Positions 1 to 14,527 of a DNA stretch of 64,000 bases are shown piece by piece. Under the pieces are notes generated by a model, which was not told the DNA's origin, ran no database searches, and was given only the letters and a program-made list of their open reading frames with translations. Source of the stretch: Trichoplax sp. H2 (Eukaryota; Placozoa; Uniplacotomia; Trichoplacea); contig NOWV01000007.1 of the NCBI GenBank assembly GCA_003344405.1, positions 496,001 through 560,000 on the forward strand, written 5' to 3'. Position 1 is the first letter of the stretch. Each line of letters opens with the position of its first letter. Made by a program: the position numbers and the translations under genes.

Positions 1-3000
1 GCGGAATCACAGCTTTACTTGCTTTAATTTTATGCGAGTTTTGGAAAACAATCGAAAAGAAACGAACATAGAGCATTGCAATTCTTGCTTGGCATATCTA
101 GAATAAAAAATATAATAAGAAATGCTAAAATTTAAGCATACATGTATAATACAAATTTTAATTTAATAGAACGAAAATAGCAATAAAAAAGTGACCGAAT
201 GGTAAAACATCTTACCTTATCATTATATCGGTCATCTAGGTCATGCTTTATTAATAAGTTACGCAAAACTTTTAAGGCATGTTTCCTAACATTGGAATCA
301 TGCTGTTGCATTGCAGTTTGAACCTATATCGAGTGTAAAGAGATTCAAAAGACGTCAATGGTAAATGTAATATTCCAGATATTTATGCAATATTTTAAAT
401 TTAACCTCTTTCAAAAGGAGACCAACTAAAGGATGCTTTTTATGAAAATCATCTGTTAGGTCGAAGGTTGCTGGAGCTACGTAAGAAATGTTAAAAAATT
501 AATAACATTCGATATTAATTTAGTTTAAATGATGTATAACAGTATACGAGTGTATGAAATTTTTTACGTTTTTCTTCATAAGGTAAATTCAACGGAATAT
601 AGTGTTCATGGCTACAGATAATTTGAAGAAAATCAAATTTCATTCTCATAGTTTTCTGAAAAAGAGCGAAAATATTAGTATTCAATAGCGTTGAGATATA
701 ATAGACCGCAAAATATAAAAGGCAAATTGAAAATTTACTAACAGAATGATCACCACACTTTAGATTTTCGGTGTAAAACTTAATAATTTTTAGTAAGAAT
801 CCTCGATTCATGTATGTCATACAATTCTATGTAAGTACAGTGTAAATCTTTAGTAAGAATACATGATATGATGAAAGTCAAGTACATCCAAGGAATATTT
901 ACCTTAAGGAAATGACCCAAATTTTGATTGGCATTCTTTGAAAAGAAAAAGATAAAAAATGAATACATCAAACATCCTCTAGGATTACATTTTTATATAC
1001 TGTACTTTAGAAATTACCGTGGCTGGAGCATCATCAGCTTTATTCCTGATTTGCTTTAACATCGCAACAATTAATTCTTCTAAATCATTAAGATAGTGAT
1101 CGCTATATCGAAATATCCGATTAGCCTACGAAAACAGAAATAGACCGTAGGTTCAACAATAGCTTTTTTAATTAAAGACTTTCAGGGAAACATTTATGTC
1201 GATGTCTATACCTTCAATTTGCCAGTCTGGACTAGGTACTGAGCCATACTTTTTACCATAATATCGAAAAAGAACCACGAATACTAATTGGGAGTATAGA
1301 GTTAAAGCGTTAGCAAGAAGTTATGTGCAAAATTATGCGCATTTATTCTCGGAAATATAATGAAACAGGTTGGATATATTACAAGATTACATTCAAAAGC
1401 TTGCTGGATAATGCAGGATCGATATTTGGCCTGCCTTCAAAAATTACTATCATATTCCGAACCAATTCTTCATGCACAGTGTTTTGGATGCCATGTCCGA
1501 GATCAGCAACAAACACATACTATGTTGATGATAATACAAACAGCGTTATAAAGGCCAAATTAAACGTGTAAAAAAAGTAATTATTTGACTAATTACATCA
1601 ATCAAGCTTCAAGATAATAACTATCATATTACCTTTACATACGAGTTCAAGAGTTCAGTTCTACCAGCAGAATGAAGCTTAAATGCCATGTAAATTAGGA
1701 CACTACGATCATAACAGCAATAATAATGCTATCAATTAATAAAATCATATTTTCTGTCCTGTTTTAATTCAGTTGATCAAAGCGCAGTCAATTATCCCAA
1801 GTCACCTTAAAGCCGTTACAGATACATCAGCATTTTGATATCTGCGAAGAACTCGAAAAAGGTGGTTTGACAAAACCGGAAGGAACGGTATTAGAGTGTT
1901 CAATTCCACAGCATGTAAGGCCTATTTCCATATAAAAATATTCATTTGCCAATACTGGGTAATTAGCACAATTTTTAGCTAGTACAGCCATCATACATCA
2001 AAACCTACTTTCATCAGCTGAATAATTTCGACGTTGCTAAGTGTTGATGCATTAGATTGCTGATAATTTGAGAAAAACTTCTGAAAATGTGGATCCTATT
2101 ATAAAAGAGAAAATATCTAAGTCTTTAAGTCCGGTTTAGTACCGCATAAAATTTTAAATCTAAACATTACCTGAGAGTAAATAGTTGATTTTAAGGAAGT
2201 GGACACTTTGAGTAGGGGTCTTCCACCATCTACCCATTCCATTTCCTGCGGCCCAGAGAACTATAGGAATTAAAAGTAAAAATAAATTTGACGTCCTAAT
2301 ATCATAGAAGACAAGAAAAAAGTAGGCACTTTAGGAGATATATATTCCTACTTACTCCTCTTTTCAAGCCAAGTGATTGACTAGATAAATAACCAGGAGA
2401 TATCTTTTTGGCTACAGGAAGAGAATGCTCATTTCCAATAATTCTATATAAACAAAAAGGCAATTGTATTAACCGCTATAGGTGATGCAATAAGTAACGT
2501 AATAATTACATGCTGGCGAAACAAACCTTCCATCCTGTAATATAGGTAACCAAGCATAACCAACTAGGAAAAGATAAATTATCATTTAATTTAAATTACT
2601 ATTTGTTTATAAATAAAGTAAAAGAATTGATAAATACCATTTGATGCCACCCTATACTTTTCGTTATTTTTCGATTGTTCAACACTTATGTGTGACAACT
2701 TAAATAACAAGTGATGCCTTGAATGCAGTTGTACAGGCAATGCAATTTTTATCTATAGTACATATATTAGGTATTTCATTTAATTAATTAATGGATTATC
2801 ATTACAAGATAACATATATCATAAATAGAATCTTGACAATGATTTTACCGAGCAATTAAAAGAAGGGCTAGTATTATGATATAACACTGGACAGGTTATA
2901 CTTGAGACAAATTCGGCTTGCATTCCTTCTCCGTAGATACACTAATATTGAATTTTAAATAATGAATAACAAAGTTTTTTGATTTCTTAACAAAGAAATA

Positions 3001-6000
3001 TTATTGTGTATAACAATCGCAACATATTCCATCAATATTCTCACGAACCTTTAAAGCAGATGCTTGTACATCGTCAGAATCATAAAATGAAACTGTCCAT
3101 GCAAGATTACGGGCCTGAAATAAAAACAAATGTTTTGCGTAACTCAACTTTTTAACACATCTTAACGTAATAGCGTTACTCAATTTAGGCATTGCCTTAC
3201 CCTCGCAAATGTTTTCTGCCCATCGAACCTTATTGTAATCGGATACACATACAAATTGTTATAGTAGGATAAGTGAGGCTGGAGTGCTTTCGGGTTTGCT
3301 GTAAGAAATTCATCAACTTCCCTGATAACAGGGGTTGGTAAGGAGCTATCTTGACTTTTGAAAGGTTTGATTGGTTGAATAGAAGGTGTCACGCAATCTT
3401 TTAAAATATATGAAAAATGCATAACTTTTACAAGAGGTCTCGGGGTTGTATTTAATTTATAAATGTTATTGCGATAGCTAATAGTTTTCATAGCTAGAAT
3501 AAATTATTAACTCATACTTTCAGGCTGGTCAGCTCCTAGCGACTCTAGAACTGCTACAAAGTGTCCAGGGATGGTAGGAAGTTTAATCTTATTAGAATCC
3601 GCTAAAAATTTTAATAAATCTTCATCGCTAAGCTTGCCAGAATCTTGCTTAAAGATAGGTGAAAACTCTTGTGGGTCTAATTCTCCGTTAGTATTTTTGA
3701 AGACTGGCTTATATGCCCAACCAAATGGCATGCGATAATTGCCTAAGCGACCACAAATTGAAGTGACTTGTTTATGCACTCTTTGAGCAATCTAATATAA
3801 AAATACAAAATAACATAGGAACAATATAACTTTATTAATAAATGCGATAGTAGTTACGTTATTGTATTATACGTTGGTAAATATGTAAGCATATATGGAA
3901 GATAATACAATTACCTTTGGATTGTCAGCGCCTTTAATATACGGCTCAACACAAGCAGATATACTTCCTTGCAAAACTTTCTCTATACGAACGACCATAT
4001 AGACATGAGTGCTCGGGCAGGTCACGGAAAATACAGCCTGTTGATACCATTTCAATAACATATAGTTTTTTATTAACAACTTACTTTTAAAAGTTACATC
4101 TGTAAAATCTAATACATAATATTGTATAATATATTAAGTAGAAAAATTAAAAATTTAATCTATTTACTTCTTGTTTATAAGTATAGGCACGATTATCGAA
4201 TACCGCCATATGATTTCTGTTTATGCCACCAGAATTATTTCCACTAGTAGTACCATCTATTACTTCCTCTCCTTCATTAGAAAATCTCGCTTCACCCTCT
4301 GGCAGATTGTCACGGATAATGGAATGATTTAAATCGAAATGAATATCTTCCGATATCTTTAAGTTATCTTGCACATTATATAGTGCAACACTAATGAAAA
4401 ATGGTTCAACCTAATTCATCAATTGAAGCAGAGCAATAAAGAATGCAAAACATTATTTAAAAAAATCCAGTTATGCTTCTTTAGAATAGCAAACTATGAT
4501 GACAAAGTAATACAGTATACTAACATTAGATACAACGTTTTCTATATTCATATTCAGACGAAAGAGTAATTCTTTGGGACGTAGTATAAATCTAGTTCCT
4601 AATTGCTCGATAAAAGACACGGCTTCCGGTAAGCCTTCATCTTGGGCAAATTTTTCTGCACTCTAATTTAAATAAAAGTCTATTGTTATATTTCGTTCTT
4701 AAAAATATCTACCATCGATAAGTATAAAAACTTCATCCAATATGGTGCATACTTCAAGATCGGGATAAATAGAAAATAACTTTCTATTACTTTCGGTCCG
4801 CTTCAGGGCATTTTGAAAATCAATTTCTTTCGCATACTACGATAATTATAATTACAGCATTAGCAAATAATAACATAAATAGACTCGAATATTACTAACA
4901 TTTTATCGAATTAATACATATGAATACAGTAATAATATTAACCGATAAGTACTTTATATTTAATTAAATTACTACTTACCTTTATTAAATCTGGACAGCG
5001 ACTATGAAGTAGGCTATCTCTCAAACTACTATATCGTTGGGTATTGGCTATATAATATTTTTAATATTGATTATGTGGTTAGATCAATAGTCTTAAAATT
5101 AAATTGCTATTTTCGAGTGAATATGTAAAATTTACTTACAGTATCTATGCAGAATAATAAGCATTACTGACAGTTCTATCAATTACATTTTAATATTTTA
5201 GAATATTTACATCATTATAGTATATTATTACACTTACGTTGTTTGTCTGAATTTTCTTCGATAAATTTTTCTGAACCTAGGGCCTTGCATAAAGTGTCGT
5301 ACCATTGATCTCTTTCGGCTAGTGAATCAGCTATGAGCCCATAAGTCATATCTGGCAGTTGTAAACTAAATCCAAACTGTCTAGTATCATATGTAAACTG
5401 TAAGAGAAAAAATAAACAAAACATGCTAAGAATCATCCGATCTAAAGTGCACATTGTAACACTCCAATATTACCACGGCGTATATATCAGAGCTAAAATT
5501 CTACTATACCGTATATAACGTATTAGATCACTACGTGAACATGGCTACTAATAAGATTTACAGCTATCGCTAACCTTTGCTAGACGAGTTGATTCAGGCA
5601 GTAAAATAGACCCAGACGCTAAATGACTTTCACGACCCTATAAAATAAAAGAGAAACAATTTTAAATTAATACTTCAGTTGAATTCATTAGGTAGGAACT
5701 TGGTTTTTAAGTTATTAATATTTAATTAGATTTAGTTTATGGGCTATTTAATTACTTTAAAATATTCGATAATGTAGCTGCTATCGGTACTAGTTTTTAA
5801 AAAGAACCACATTCTTCGGTTAGACTATAATAGAAAAAGTATAAAGGATTAGATATAAAAGTCAGAATACAGTATAATTAAATTTTATCAAACGTTTACG
5901 ATGATACAAAATTGAGGTCGGTAATTACTAAATGAACTGTTTATAGGCTAATATTTACACCCCTATACCTTTAATGTCACTGATGTGTCGTTAGAGTTCG

Positions 6001-9000
6001 GTGCAATAGTTAAATATCCCTTCATAGAGACAAGTTCTTTTGGTAGTTTAACTTGAATACCCTATTTATAGCCAGAAAATGTTGCATTTAAATCATATTA
6101 CTTCTATACCATATCATTAGTCCATTGGGATCTAAGCAGTTTCCGAATAGATATCTAACTTTACAAATATAATTATACGTCACAACAGTATCAATAACCT
6201 CTTCCACGATTATACTATCAATTTCATCGTCCATTATATCAATTTCGAATTTTTGTTCACGTAAAGTATCCCGATTTCGTAAAATTCTATTTAAAAATAA
6301 TATAAGATAGTCAATAACTATATTATCAATGACACCGCATGAGGCATTTATTTGGAGATTTCTTAATGGTTTTGTAATTTGCTATAACTTGTATGTTATA
6401 TGTAATTGACTGAAGTGTAGTGGTAGGTCTAATTAACGTATGGTACAACTTTCGTTTCGATTAAAGTTGCTCTGACAATAATATTGATCAATTTTAAAAC
6501 TTAAAGTAGATTATTAAGCTTTACCATAAATAAATGCAGTTGAAAATTTCTTGGTACGTTACTCAATTAATTAAGGAGGTAAAAAATATTAAACTGTTGG
6601 TTCAATAAATAATGCATCTTATGAAGCATTATAAAACACCCTTATTTTAGCCGGATTGGATATACTGTAGAGCAATGATATAACACGTTGCCATGAAAGA
6701 ATAATGGCCGGTGTGTATACTCGTATAGTATATATATCATCCCTTGGATCTACTCACGTTTGTTGCTACAGTTGTGATATAATAATAATAATGCAATACG
6801 AATTGCTAATACAAAAATATGTAGCAGCATTGTAGTCTAGAGCAATTAATGTTAGTATGTCAGTATTAATAAGGGTGTACATAGTATGTTGGCAGTGGAG
6901 AGCTGAACTCATTCGTAAAAGAAAAAGTTAATGCCAACACATTGGAGTAATTACTGTAAATCGCTAGTAATTTCAAACGCTCTTTGTAATCCTAATAAAT
7001 CGAACAATCATCCTGGTATTTAGACAATATTAGATAATAATTATTATTAAGTTGATGAAAAGCATGACGATAAGATAATTTTGTGAAAGATTTTAAATAA
7101 AATAGTCTGTTATAAAACTGATACTAGAACGAAGTGGAATCGTTTATGTGCTTTAATCAATCATTTAGGGTGGAAAATTTAGATAAATTATGGAACTGCT
7201 GAGGAGTACTTTTACTATTTTATAATGTTTAAACATTGTCTAATATAGCATTATTTCAGAGAGGTTTAATTTACGAATTTTAAAAGTTAGAATTGGTTCT
7301 AGAAAATCCTGTAGATAATATCTTCGTATCGACGGTAACTGTAACGCGAAGTTAAAAGGTACATACAGTACATCTTATTATTATTATGTTATATTTTGGG
7401 ATATACATAAGTACAGTGCCTAACATTACGATAGAGATGTAGTTATAGCCAAGCATTTAGTTTACAAATAATAGGGCGCCTGGTCAGTCAATGCATTTTA
7501 TTACCGTGTAGCAACTTGTATAGTAAACTGGAATAAAAACAACTTGTAAAAGTGAGTTACCTTGTGATATTAACAAAAGATTACCGAGAATAATTAGTAA
7601 AATTATTTCAATATAGTGCTAAACAACGGCTAGCGTTGCTATACCGGCAATAAGAATACTATCGAGTTGCATGTAAGCCAGCGCTAATGGCCATGTTTGC
7701 TATCATAGGTAATTTTGTGCGCGTACACTAGATTATTATCATTTTAAATTTAAACCACAAATTGTCTTGATAAATTAAATATTAAACGCATACAATATCT
7801 TTTTTAATGTTCTTTAATAACAGCTATTATAAAAGGACTTTGCGTATGGCTATTTCGAAATGGATATTACGGTATTCCTATAATATTTCAAGATTATCTC
7901 TATTGTAGTCCAATTTTTTTAATAATAATGTGGATTATCCATTTCTACAGTGGAGGGCAAACAACTTTAACAGTATTTGATTATTTCCTCCGTATTTCCG
8001 TAGTCACAGTATTTTAGCAAGAAAGCTTTGACTGTACGCGTAGTGAAAAAACAATTCATAGCATAGCAATTATATACTACTGTACTTATCCTATTCAATT
8101 AATTTGATCAAAAATTGCACGACATGTACATTATACACGCATGTTTTTTGCGGGGGGGGAGAAAATTTCTTACGACCGTTCACTTATTTATGTTACAATA
8201 TTCATTATTCACTGTATTGTACTTACGTAGTAGGCAATTTCGTAAAATTGCCCGAATATTCATTGTACTTGGTTCTGATGATATTCCAATCGACGGTATA
8301 GGATCGTAGTGTCTAGCCATGTTGAATAGTATTGATGTAAATTTTCATTATATCGATGGTAGAACAATAAAATGCATAATAAAGTCAGATGTAGGAATGT
8401 ACAGTATAGTATAGAACCTATTTGATACCAATTATGTCTTGTTGTAAAATTGAAATACAACTATTGCAATTTAATTGGGTAAAATGATACGAAAGAAGAA
8501 AAACAGGATCAGACCTCTCGAACGAAGGCATTGGTAGCTTCACTAAGAGCATTAGAAGGTACAGTACTGCGGATAGTTCGTAGCTGTCTGGATTTGGTTG
8601 CAGCCTGAAGATACAATAATATCGCTATATCAAATCACACACACATACCAAAAATGATAGGTTAAAGGAAGGAAGAAAGAAAAACACTGGTTATCATCAT
8701 GACGATGAAATGATAGTAGCTACGCCATTGTAACTGTACAGTATTGATGATCACCATTAATAGCCACTGTTAATACTTTTTCCCTGTCTGTCTCTCTCTT
8801 TACTGTCTGGACGACTAACTACTACTACTAATTAATATTACAATCATTGTCATCATGCATAGGGAAGAGTAGAAAAGTACAGAAGATGAAGAAAATGCAT
8901 TGATTGATCCAATAAAGCATTGGAACATGATTATTGAAGAAATAGCATATAAAAAAAGGTTGTTTATTTTAAAGCGGTCGCCACCCAGTGTCAAAAAGGC

Positions 9001-9573
9001 ATGATAATAAATAATAATAATAATGTAGTTGATCAGGTCAAGTTATTACATGTTGGTGGCCAATGGCTGAATAAATTACTTGAAAAAGTAAATGGATTTG
9101 ACAAGGAACTAGTCAATGCTTACGCTAGTTGTGTTACATTGGACTGTAATGTCAATAGCATTCTCCTTACCGAGACATCATCTACTGGAAAATTGAGCAT
9201 AAATTGTAGCGGATCATGCGAGTGATGGTCAGTATTGCTACTGATTTCCTTTTCGTAATCGAGAGGATAGGAGAGTTGGCGAAGGCGCACTAACTAAAGG
9301 TAGTTGAAAAGAAAGCAAAAGTTTTAATAGTTCCCATTAGGGAGGAAAAAAAAAACAACAGTCATCGATCATGTTGAGAGCATTGTGATCCTTTCTACTC
9401 TCTATTTTCTTCACGCTATAGGAAAGAATTGATTTTTACAAGTATCCATAAGTAGAGTTGCCTCAAAAGTGAAATGGCACACATACCAGTCGGTCATCTT
9501 TGCCTTTATTTGAATCAGCACCACCACGATGGTCAATACTAATCGATGATCGGGAGATTTTAGCAGCTGCCAT
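1..9573 (-). CDS. DOCK family GEF, zizimin (DOCK9/10/11) subfamily, 3' end beyond window
   Basis: Guanine nucleotide exchange factor for Cdc42/Rac-type GTPases (family knowledge). I assemble 33 phase-consistent exons, 3564 bases or 1188 codons: 9487-9573, 9171-9293, 8515-8604, 8227-8312, 6199-6286, 5969-6061, 5756-5824, 5575-5637, 5238-5397, 4980-5047, 4713-4836, 4525-4655, 4168-4410, 3915-4037, 3518-3791, 3201-3493, 3049-3114, 2849-2941, 2638-2752, 2527-2563, 2356-2443, 2171-2260, 2009-2095, 1806-1921, 1633-1702, 1391-1519, 1212-1283, 1018-1125, 903-935, 743-826, 568-655, 406-470, 216-323. The start ATG has a good context (GAAGATGG). Order: N-terminal DOCK segment ([27 protein letters not shown]), PH domain about residues 160-280, VEPFFIS about 394, [12 protein letters not shown]1/C2 lipid-binding domain about 690-870 (NNLYVYP), then YSWFFFD and [11 protein letters not shown]-like blocks. 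The catalytic DHR2 must lie left of base 1. The PH domain places it in the DOCK-D group. The 1.9 kb intron 6287-8226 holds nothing I recognise. Confidence 0.93.
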
Positions 9574-10027
9574 CTTCTCCAATATAACTTGAAATTGGAA
9601 TTCCTCTTAAAGACTAGAGAGATGTAATAGACAAGGAGAAAAGTAGATTGCAACTATCATCGATGAAAGTCAAAGCTGCATGACAACTTTTTCCAGGCTT
9701 ATGCAAGTCTCTCTCACTACAGGCGTTTCCACTTGGCTTTTGAAGCACGGGCGATAGTAGATGTCGTCGATTCCCAGTTGACGTCAGTCAATTCCACTAC
9801 AACTCAATTGTAGTTCCGTACTGTACCCTGCTGGGGCTTGAAGTAGTGGCTTTACTCTTCACGTGTATGTCCATCTGTCTGTCAGAAGATCGACCGTCAG
9901 CAAGAGAGATCGCAAAATTCTGCCCAAATGTCCACCATCCTGTCCAGTAGAGGGTAGAGTATGCAGTTAACTGTAATGTACGGGGGGAGGCAGTCTACTT
10001 GCACACCATGGTCAAGCTTAAGCATTT

Positions 10028-10215
10028 CAGTATGAAAGTTGGCGTACAGTACTGTAGCATACAGTACAGTATTTACCATGCCCGACCGCTGTTTACATTA
10101 CCGTACAGTACAGTATTGATCACTGCATCATCATACGGAATCATTTTTCAGTACGATCAGTTTGTGCACATGGATAGCACAGTGTCTACAGTACTTTGTA
10201 CTGTACTACATCGAA
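10028..10215. repeat. Cluster of ACAGT/ACTGT palindromic motifs
   Basis: Within about 190 bases there are repeated runs of tacagt and actgta (cgtacagtactgtag, catacagtacagtat, ccgtacagtacagtat, ctacagtactttgtactgta). Adjacent units occur in the same and in opposite orientation, so several short stretches are self-complementary. It lies about 450 bases upstream of the DOCK start codon, but a regulatory role is only inference. Confidence 0.75.
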
Positions 10216-13200
10216 CCGGGTTGGCATCCTTTTTAGCCGCCAAAAATCCACAATGGAGTTGGTCCTCCATACAGGCTACTGTAAATATCTAGTAAGACGT
10301 CCAGTTTGATGTAAAGGATCTCAAGACTTTATGGCTTTTAGTACGTCAAGGCCGAAGTTAAACTGTGTTTGCTAATAGTTGCCGATCATCAACGTTGATC
10401 TATGAATGTAAATTGATCACTTACAGTAAACATCCTGCTTATACTGTACGTGTACAGTAGATTATGATGATAGATTATTATCTATTTTCAATGGCATACA
10501 GATGATCCATCGACTTGAGCATTCTGCTGTCAACGCGTAAATTATAGTGATAACACTGGCCCCACAAAATCAGCTTATCAATATTTTTGAAGGATTTTGC
10601 ATTCATCTACTGCATTTATAAGTTGACGATTGAACCATGTTTATACAAATACACGTACTATACTGTACAGTATATTCTAGGATTGTCGTGATGTAACAGT
10701 TTATTAAAGTGATAACGCGTGACTCAATGCAAATTGAAATCAGTTCAAACCTCAACAAATTTCTGCAAATGCAGTCAGCTCCGAGCAGGTGCTCTACTGA
10801 TAATAGAATTATACTCTTAAACAGCATATGCTACATTGTGCCGTAATAAGGCTACAGAGAAGCTGTACGAAGTCTGATAAAGTAGCAAGTAGAACAGTGA
10901 TTATGCCACAAATACAAACAATGTCGATATCTCGGCTCATGCATTAGCACAAAATGCAAAACATCCTTAAATATTTTCAATCCTACCATCCATCAGCGAA
11001 TTGCTACAGTGGCAGTGTATACTGTCCAGCATGCAATACTAGTTTTGGCGAAATACTGTATAAGTTGTTCGCTATATATATTACTGTACAGTATACTATT
11101 ATCTGTAATGATGTGGTTTTTGTCAATACAGCATATTAATACTTTACTATTTCTGCTTTAAATAATAATAGTAGCTACGGTAGCTAATAGAAATGTTAAT
11201 TCATCATATAGAAATAGATCATCAATATTGATTCAACATTCTTTCTTACAGGATGCTAACTTTACTAAGAGTAGTATTTCAAATATTTGCGAAACAACAG
11301 GATTCCATGACTCTTTCAACGTGTCACTGCCAAAAGACACCATACAAGTATTTAGGTGTTAGTGTAAAAATCATCGCAGGTAAAGACCACAAATTTTGGT
11401 GATAGTCAGGGCGAGAAGATGTCAACTTTTCTTACAATTTATAAATTTATTGAACATCTCCAATAATAAAATACTTCAAGTGAAACAGTCGTATGCACTT
11501 AAATTAATCTTTCGGTTATACAGGCAGACAAATTATACGTTATGCCATAGGCGATGTAGGGCTAGTACTCAGCAGCTTGACTACCCAATGTACAAGCGAT
11601 AAAGAAGAAGACGTTATCCTTTCCACGATATAACTTTTACACAATTCAGCATGCGAGTAACAAGTCCTGCATAGCTACTGCAGATTGCGTGATCATGTTG
11701 CGATTCAAGTTTGTGCTATCACCATGATACGTACTTTTACTGATTGCATACTTTACTAGTGCGGTATTCTGTACCCTGTCTCTGCTATACCATGGACTAC
11801 TAAATCTTCCGTAAGATTGAGTAAGCCTATGGCTATGGTGTGCAGTGTATAGTACATAGATTCTATTTTTTGAGCTATTGATTGATTAATTATGGACAGT
11901 ACAGTAGTATGCAACGCAATAAACCGTCAAAAGCACGCAATACGAATTACCCTTTTATCCCTAGACTAGGATTACGATATACTGAAGTAATATCGGTATT
12001 TAGGTTGTTTACCTATTTTTAACAAATAATAACGATGAATTTGTTTTTGTGTATAATTTTTTAACAATACAAGGATCGAGTTAATAATCAGATATAGGTA
12101 ATGTAATATACACACATATGCATGTAATGGATATTAAATTTAATTTACTTTACGATTACAAAATTACGTTAGTTTAGATATAGCATATGGAGAAAAAAAA
12201 ACGGTAGATTAGTGATTTACATTTACTGTATATTTAACAACTTTAGTTATTCTATCGATTTTACTACACAGACGGATACTAGTCAATCGTAGGGCTATAC
12301 GAAGAGAATCAAATCTTAAATAATCGCACAAATTACCTAACTTGAAATATTTTGCCTCTAAATCTTCCATTTTCATGTTTATTTATGATGCAATTTATCA
12401 TCTCACAGTATGGTTAACCGCAAATATTGTGTTACTATACAGTATACAGTACGTCAGTTCTGCAATGATTGTCCACGCAAACTACACCTACGATCTATGC
12501 GCTCATTCGCGCACGAATGAATTCTACCTGGCTGAGGATCTAGTGAAAAATTTTGAAATTACTTTAGTTTCTTATATTGTTATCGAGATTTGTTAAAAGT
12601 ATTTAGCGTAAGTTATAAATGGAATTATATTAAGGATTCCACTCAAAGCCTCGTTCTAGTAACCTGCAGCCGTTTAATAAATACGGATACGCTTTTTACT
12701 GCATGCATAACGGAAAGAGTAATGTCTAGATGAAGCATTTTAAATTTTGTATGGGTAATAGATTGTGACAATGTGCGTGTGGACGGCTATAACTAATGAA
12801 ATAAATGACTAGCTTTTTCAGGGTATCTAATATATCACAATTAATCAACTGTGTTGTAAGTAACAGAGAGAGACGCCAACTGTTATACTACTTTACTCCT
12901 TACATGCAACAAAACATACGTATTGAATGCAACACTTTGTACGAGTTACTTGAAGAAAGTTTAATTCAATGCTAGATCAAACTAGTGTTGTCGACAGCAG
13001 CACTGGCTAGTAAAAAGGTAGTCGCTGACAAAAGCAACAAAGAAAAAATTGGATATGTACAGTATACTGTATGCTAGTACGCCGCAAATTTTCAAAACCT
13101 CAAGTATACGTATTGTACTGAAGTAATACTGATGTTAATCCTATCTTTATTAAAAGAAATCCGTATACAACGCACAAGGTTACCATTAGGGTTGCTGATA

Positions 13201-14146
13201 GAATCGAGGCATAAGCTGCATTACTGCATTATATCAAAAAAGATTGTATATTGCACTTGACAGTATATCTAATTTTCCTTTCATCTAAAATTGAATTCGT
13301 GATCCTAAGGGATGGCATGTTGGTTACCGTCCTGTTCTGTTTTAGCACATGCCGATCAATTCCACGATTTTACGATAGATTACGCGTACAAGAAACCGCG
13401 TATGATAATAATAAATAATTAATTAATTAATTAATGACCAACCGATTTACTCTTTGTAGTCAAATGCAGTTTAACAAGGAGCGTAGTTACAACAGCAAAA
13501 GGAATTCTAAAATTACTAATGAATGGGCTAATTTAATTTGGCCTGATAGAAGACCGTTCAAAATTGTTATTGGTAGTGGCCACCTGTTCTGGTAATTATA
13601 TAATAAAATTAATTAGTAAATACTAGTTAGCATGCAATTTTTTCTTTCTTTACGGATATTGAGTATGGATATTCTTATTTTTTGTTACTTTTACAACTAT
13701 AGTATTTTCAACCATCATTCTCAGTCACCACAATAGTGCTCATGACAAGGATATATCTTAAGGCACGGCACATATGCAGACTATGATGCAGCCGTGACCT
13801 CACAGATGCAAATCGATCTCAAAACTGATCTTACGTTAATACAGTACATAATTCCGACCTATTTTATAGCACTGTGCGGACTAGCGAATAATATATTTTG
13901 TAGTTTAAGAGAAAGGCTATCGTCATGTATCAACGAGTTTGCATTTCTTTGCAGCAGCGGCTAGTAAAGAGAGAGAGAGAATCAATTTCAGTGACACTGT
14001 GCAAAAGTGATGGTATGGTATTGTGCTGTACAGTGTCATGGTCACTTGATCAGCTGGATGAACTACCATATGGGTCTAAATGTCTAATACGGTGACACGG
14101 CAGCGATCTGAGTCATCTGACAACATGCTGGCTTTTCTTTTTTGGG

Positions 14147-14206
14147 TACCGTACCGTACTGCGCCGTACCATACCGCGCCGTACCATACCGTGCCATACT
14201 GTACAT
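14147..14206. repeat. Short imperfect tandem repeat, unit about gccgtaccatacc
   Basis: A locally GC-richer run repeats the words gtacc, gccgtacc and atacc about four times with single-base changes (gtaccgtaccgtactgc, then gccgtaccataccgc twice, then gtgccatactgtac). It is about 320 bases upstream of the IFT81 start codon. Confidence 0.65.
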
Positions 14207-14527
14207 GGAATGGTATAACATGACCGGCTTCCGAGTTACAGTACTATTCACTGTAACTCACAGTCCGTACCACCGAAGCTACAATACATTGAATTGTAAT
14301 TCATAATAACTTGGACATTTCTATGACTACAGCAATGTTAATGTTTTCACGCAGTTCAGGCAAAAGTTCGTTTCCTATGGTAGTCTAGCCAATTTTATTC
14401 CTGATTAATCTCATCTTCCAAAGTTAAGGTTATTCATTATAAAAATTGATGATTAGTAATAATTTACTCTGTAGTATTAGATTAGACTTTATAATTTTAC
14501 ATTTACTTTTAGAATTAGGAATCAAAA

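Larger units (their letters stand above)
9574..14527. other. Intergenic region between divergent DOCK and IFT81 genes
   Basis: I see no exon with family similarity on either strand. The stretch must hold both promoters and 5' UTRs. It contains many ACAGT/ACTGT palindromic motifs (dense at 10028-10215; dodecamers TACTGTACAGTA at 10661 and 11082), an AATT microsatellite near 13416-13434 and a GC-richer short tandem repeat at 14147-14206. The sequence just before the IFT81 ATG (ttagaattag then GAATCAAAAATG) resembles a splice acceptor, so a 5' UTR intron is possible. Confidence 0.7.

Noticed and set aside
8153-8160. G run in the DOCK intron as a structured element
   Set aside because: A single run of G without partner runs; it cannot form an intramolecular quadruplex by itself and may be a homopolymer sequencing artefact.
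8115-8309. Open frames on the plus strand over the DOCK gene
   Set aside because: They overlap a well-supported minus-strand DOCK exon (8227-8312) and have no motif.
9001-9225. Plus-strand 74-codon open frame starting in an AAT microsatellite
   Set aside because: The strand opposite carries the DOCK exon 9171-9293 (PLDYEKE block); the plus frame has no family signal.
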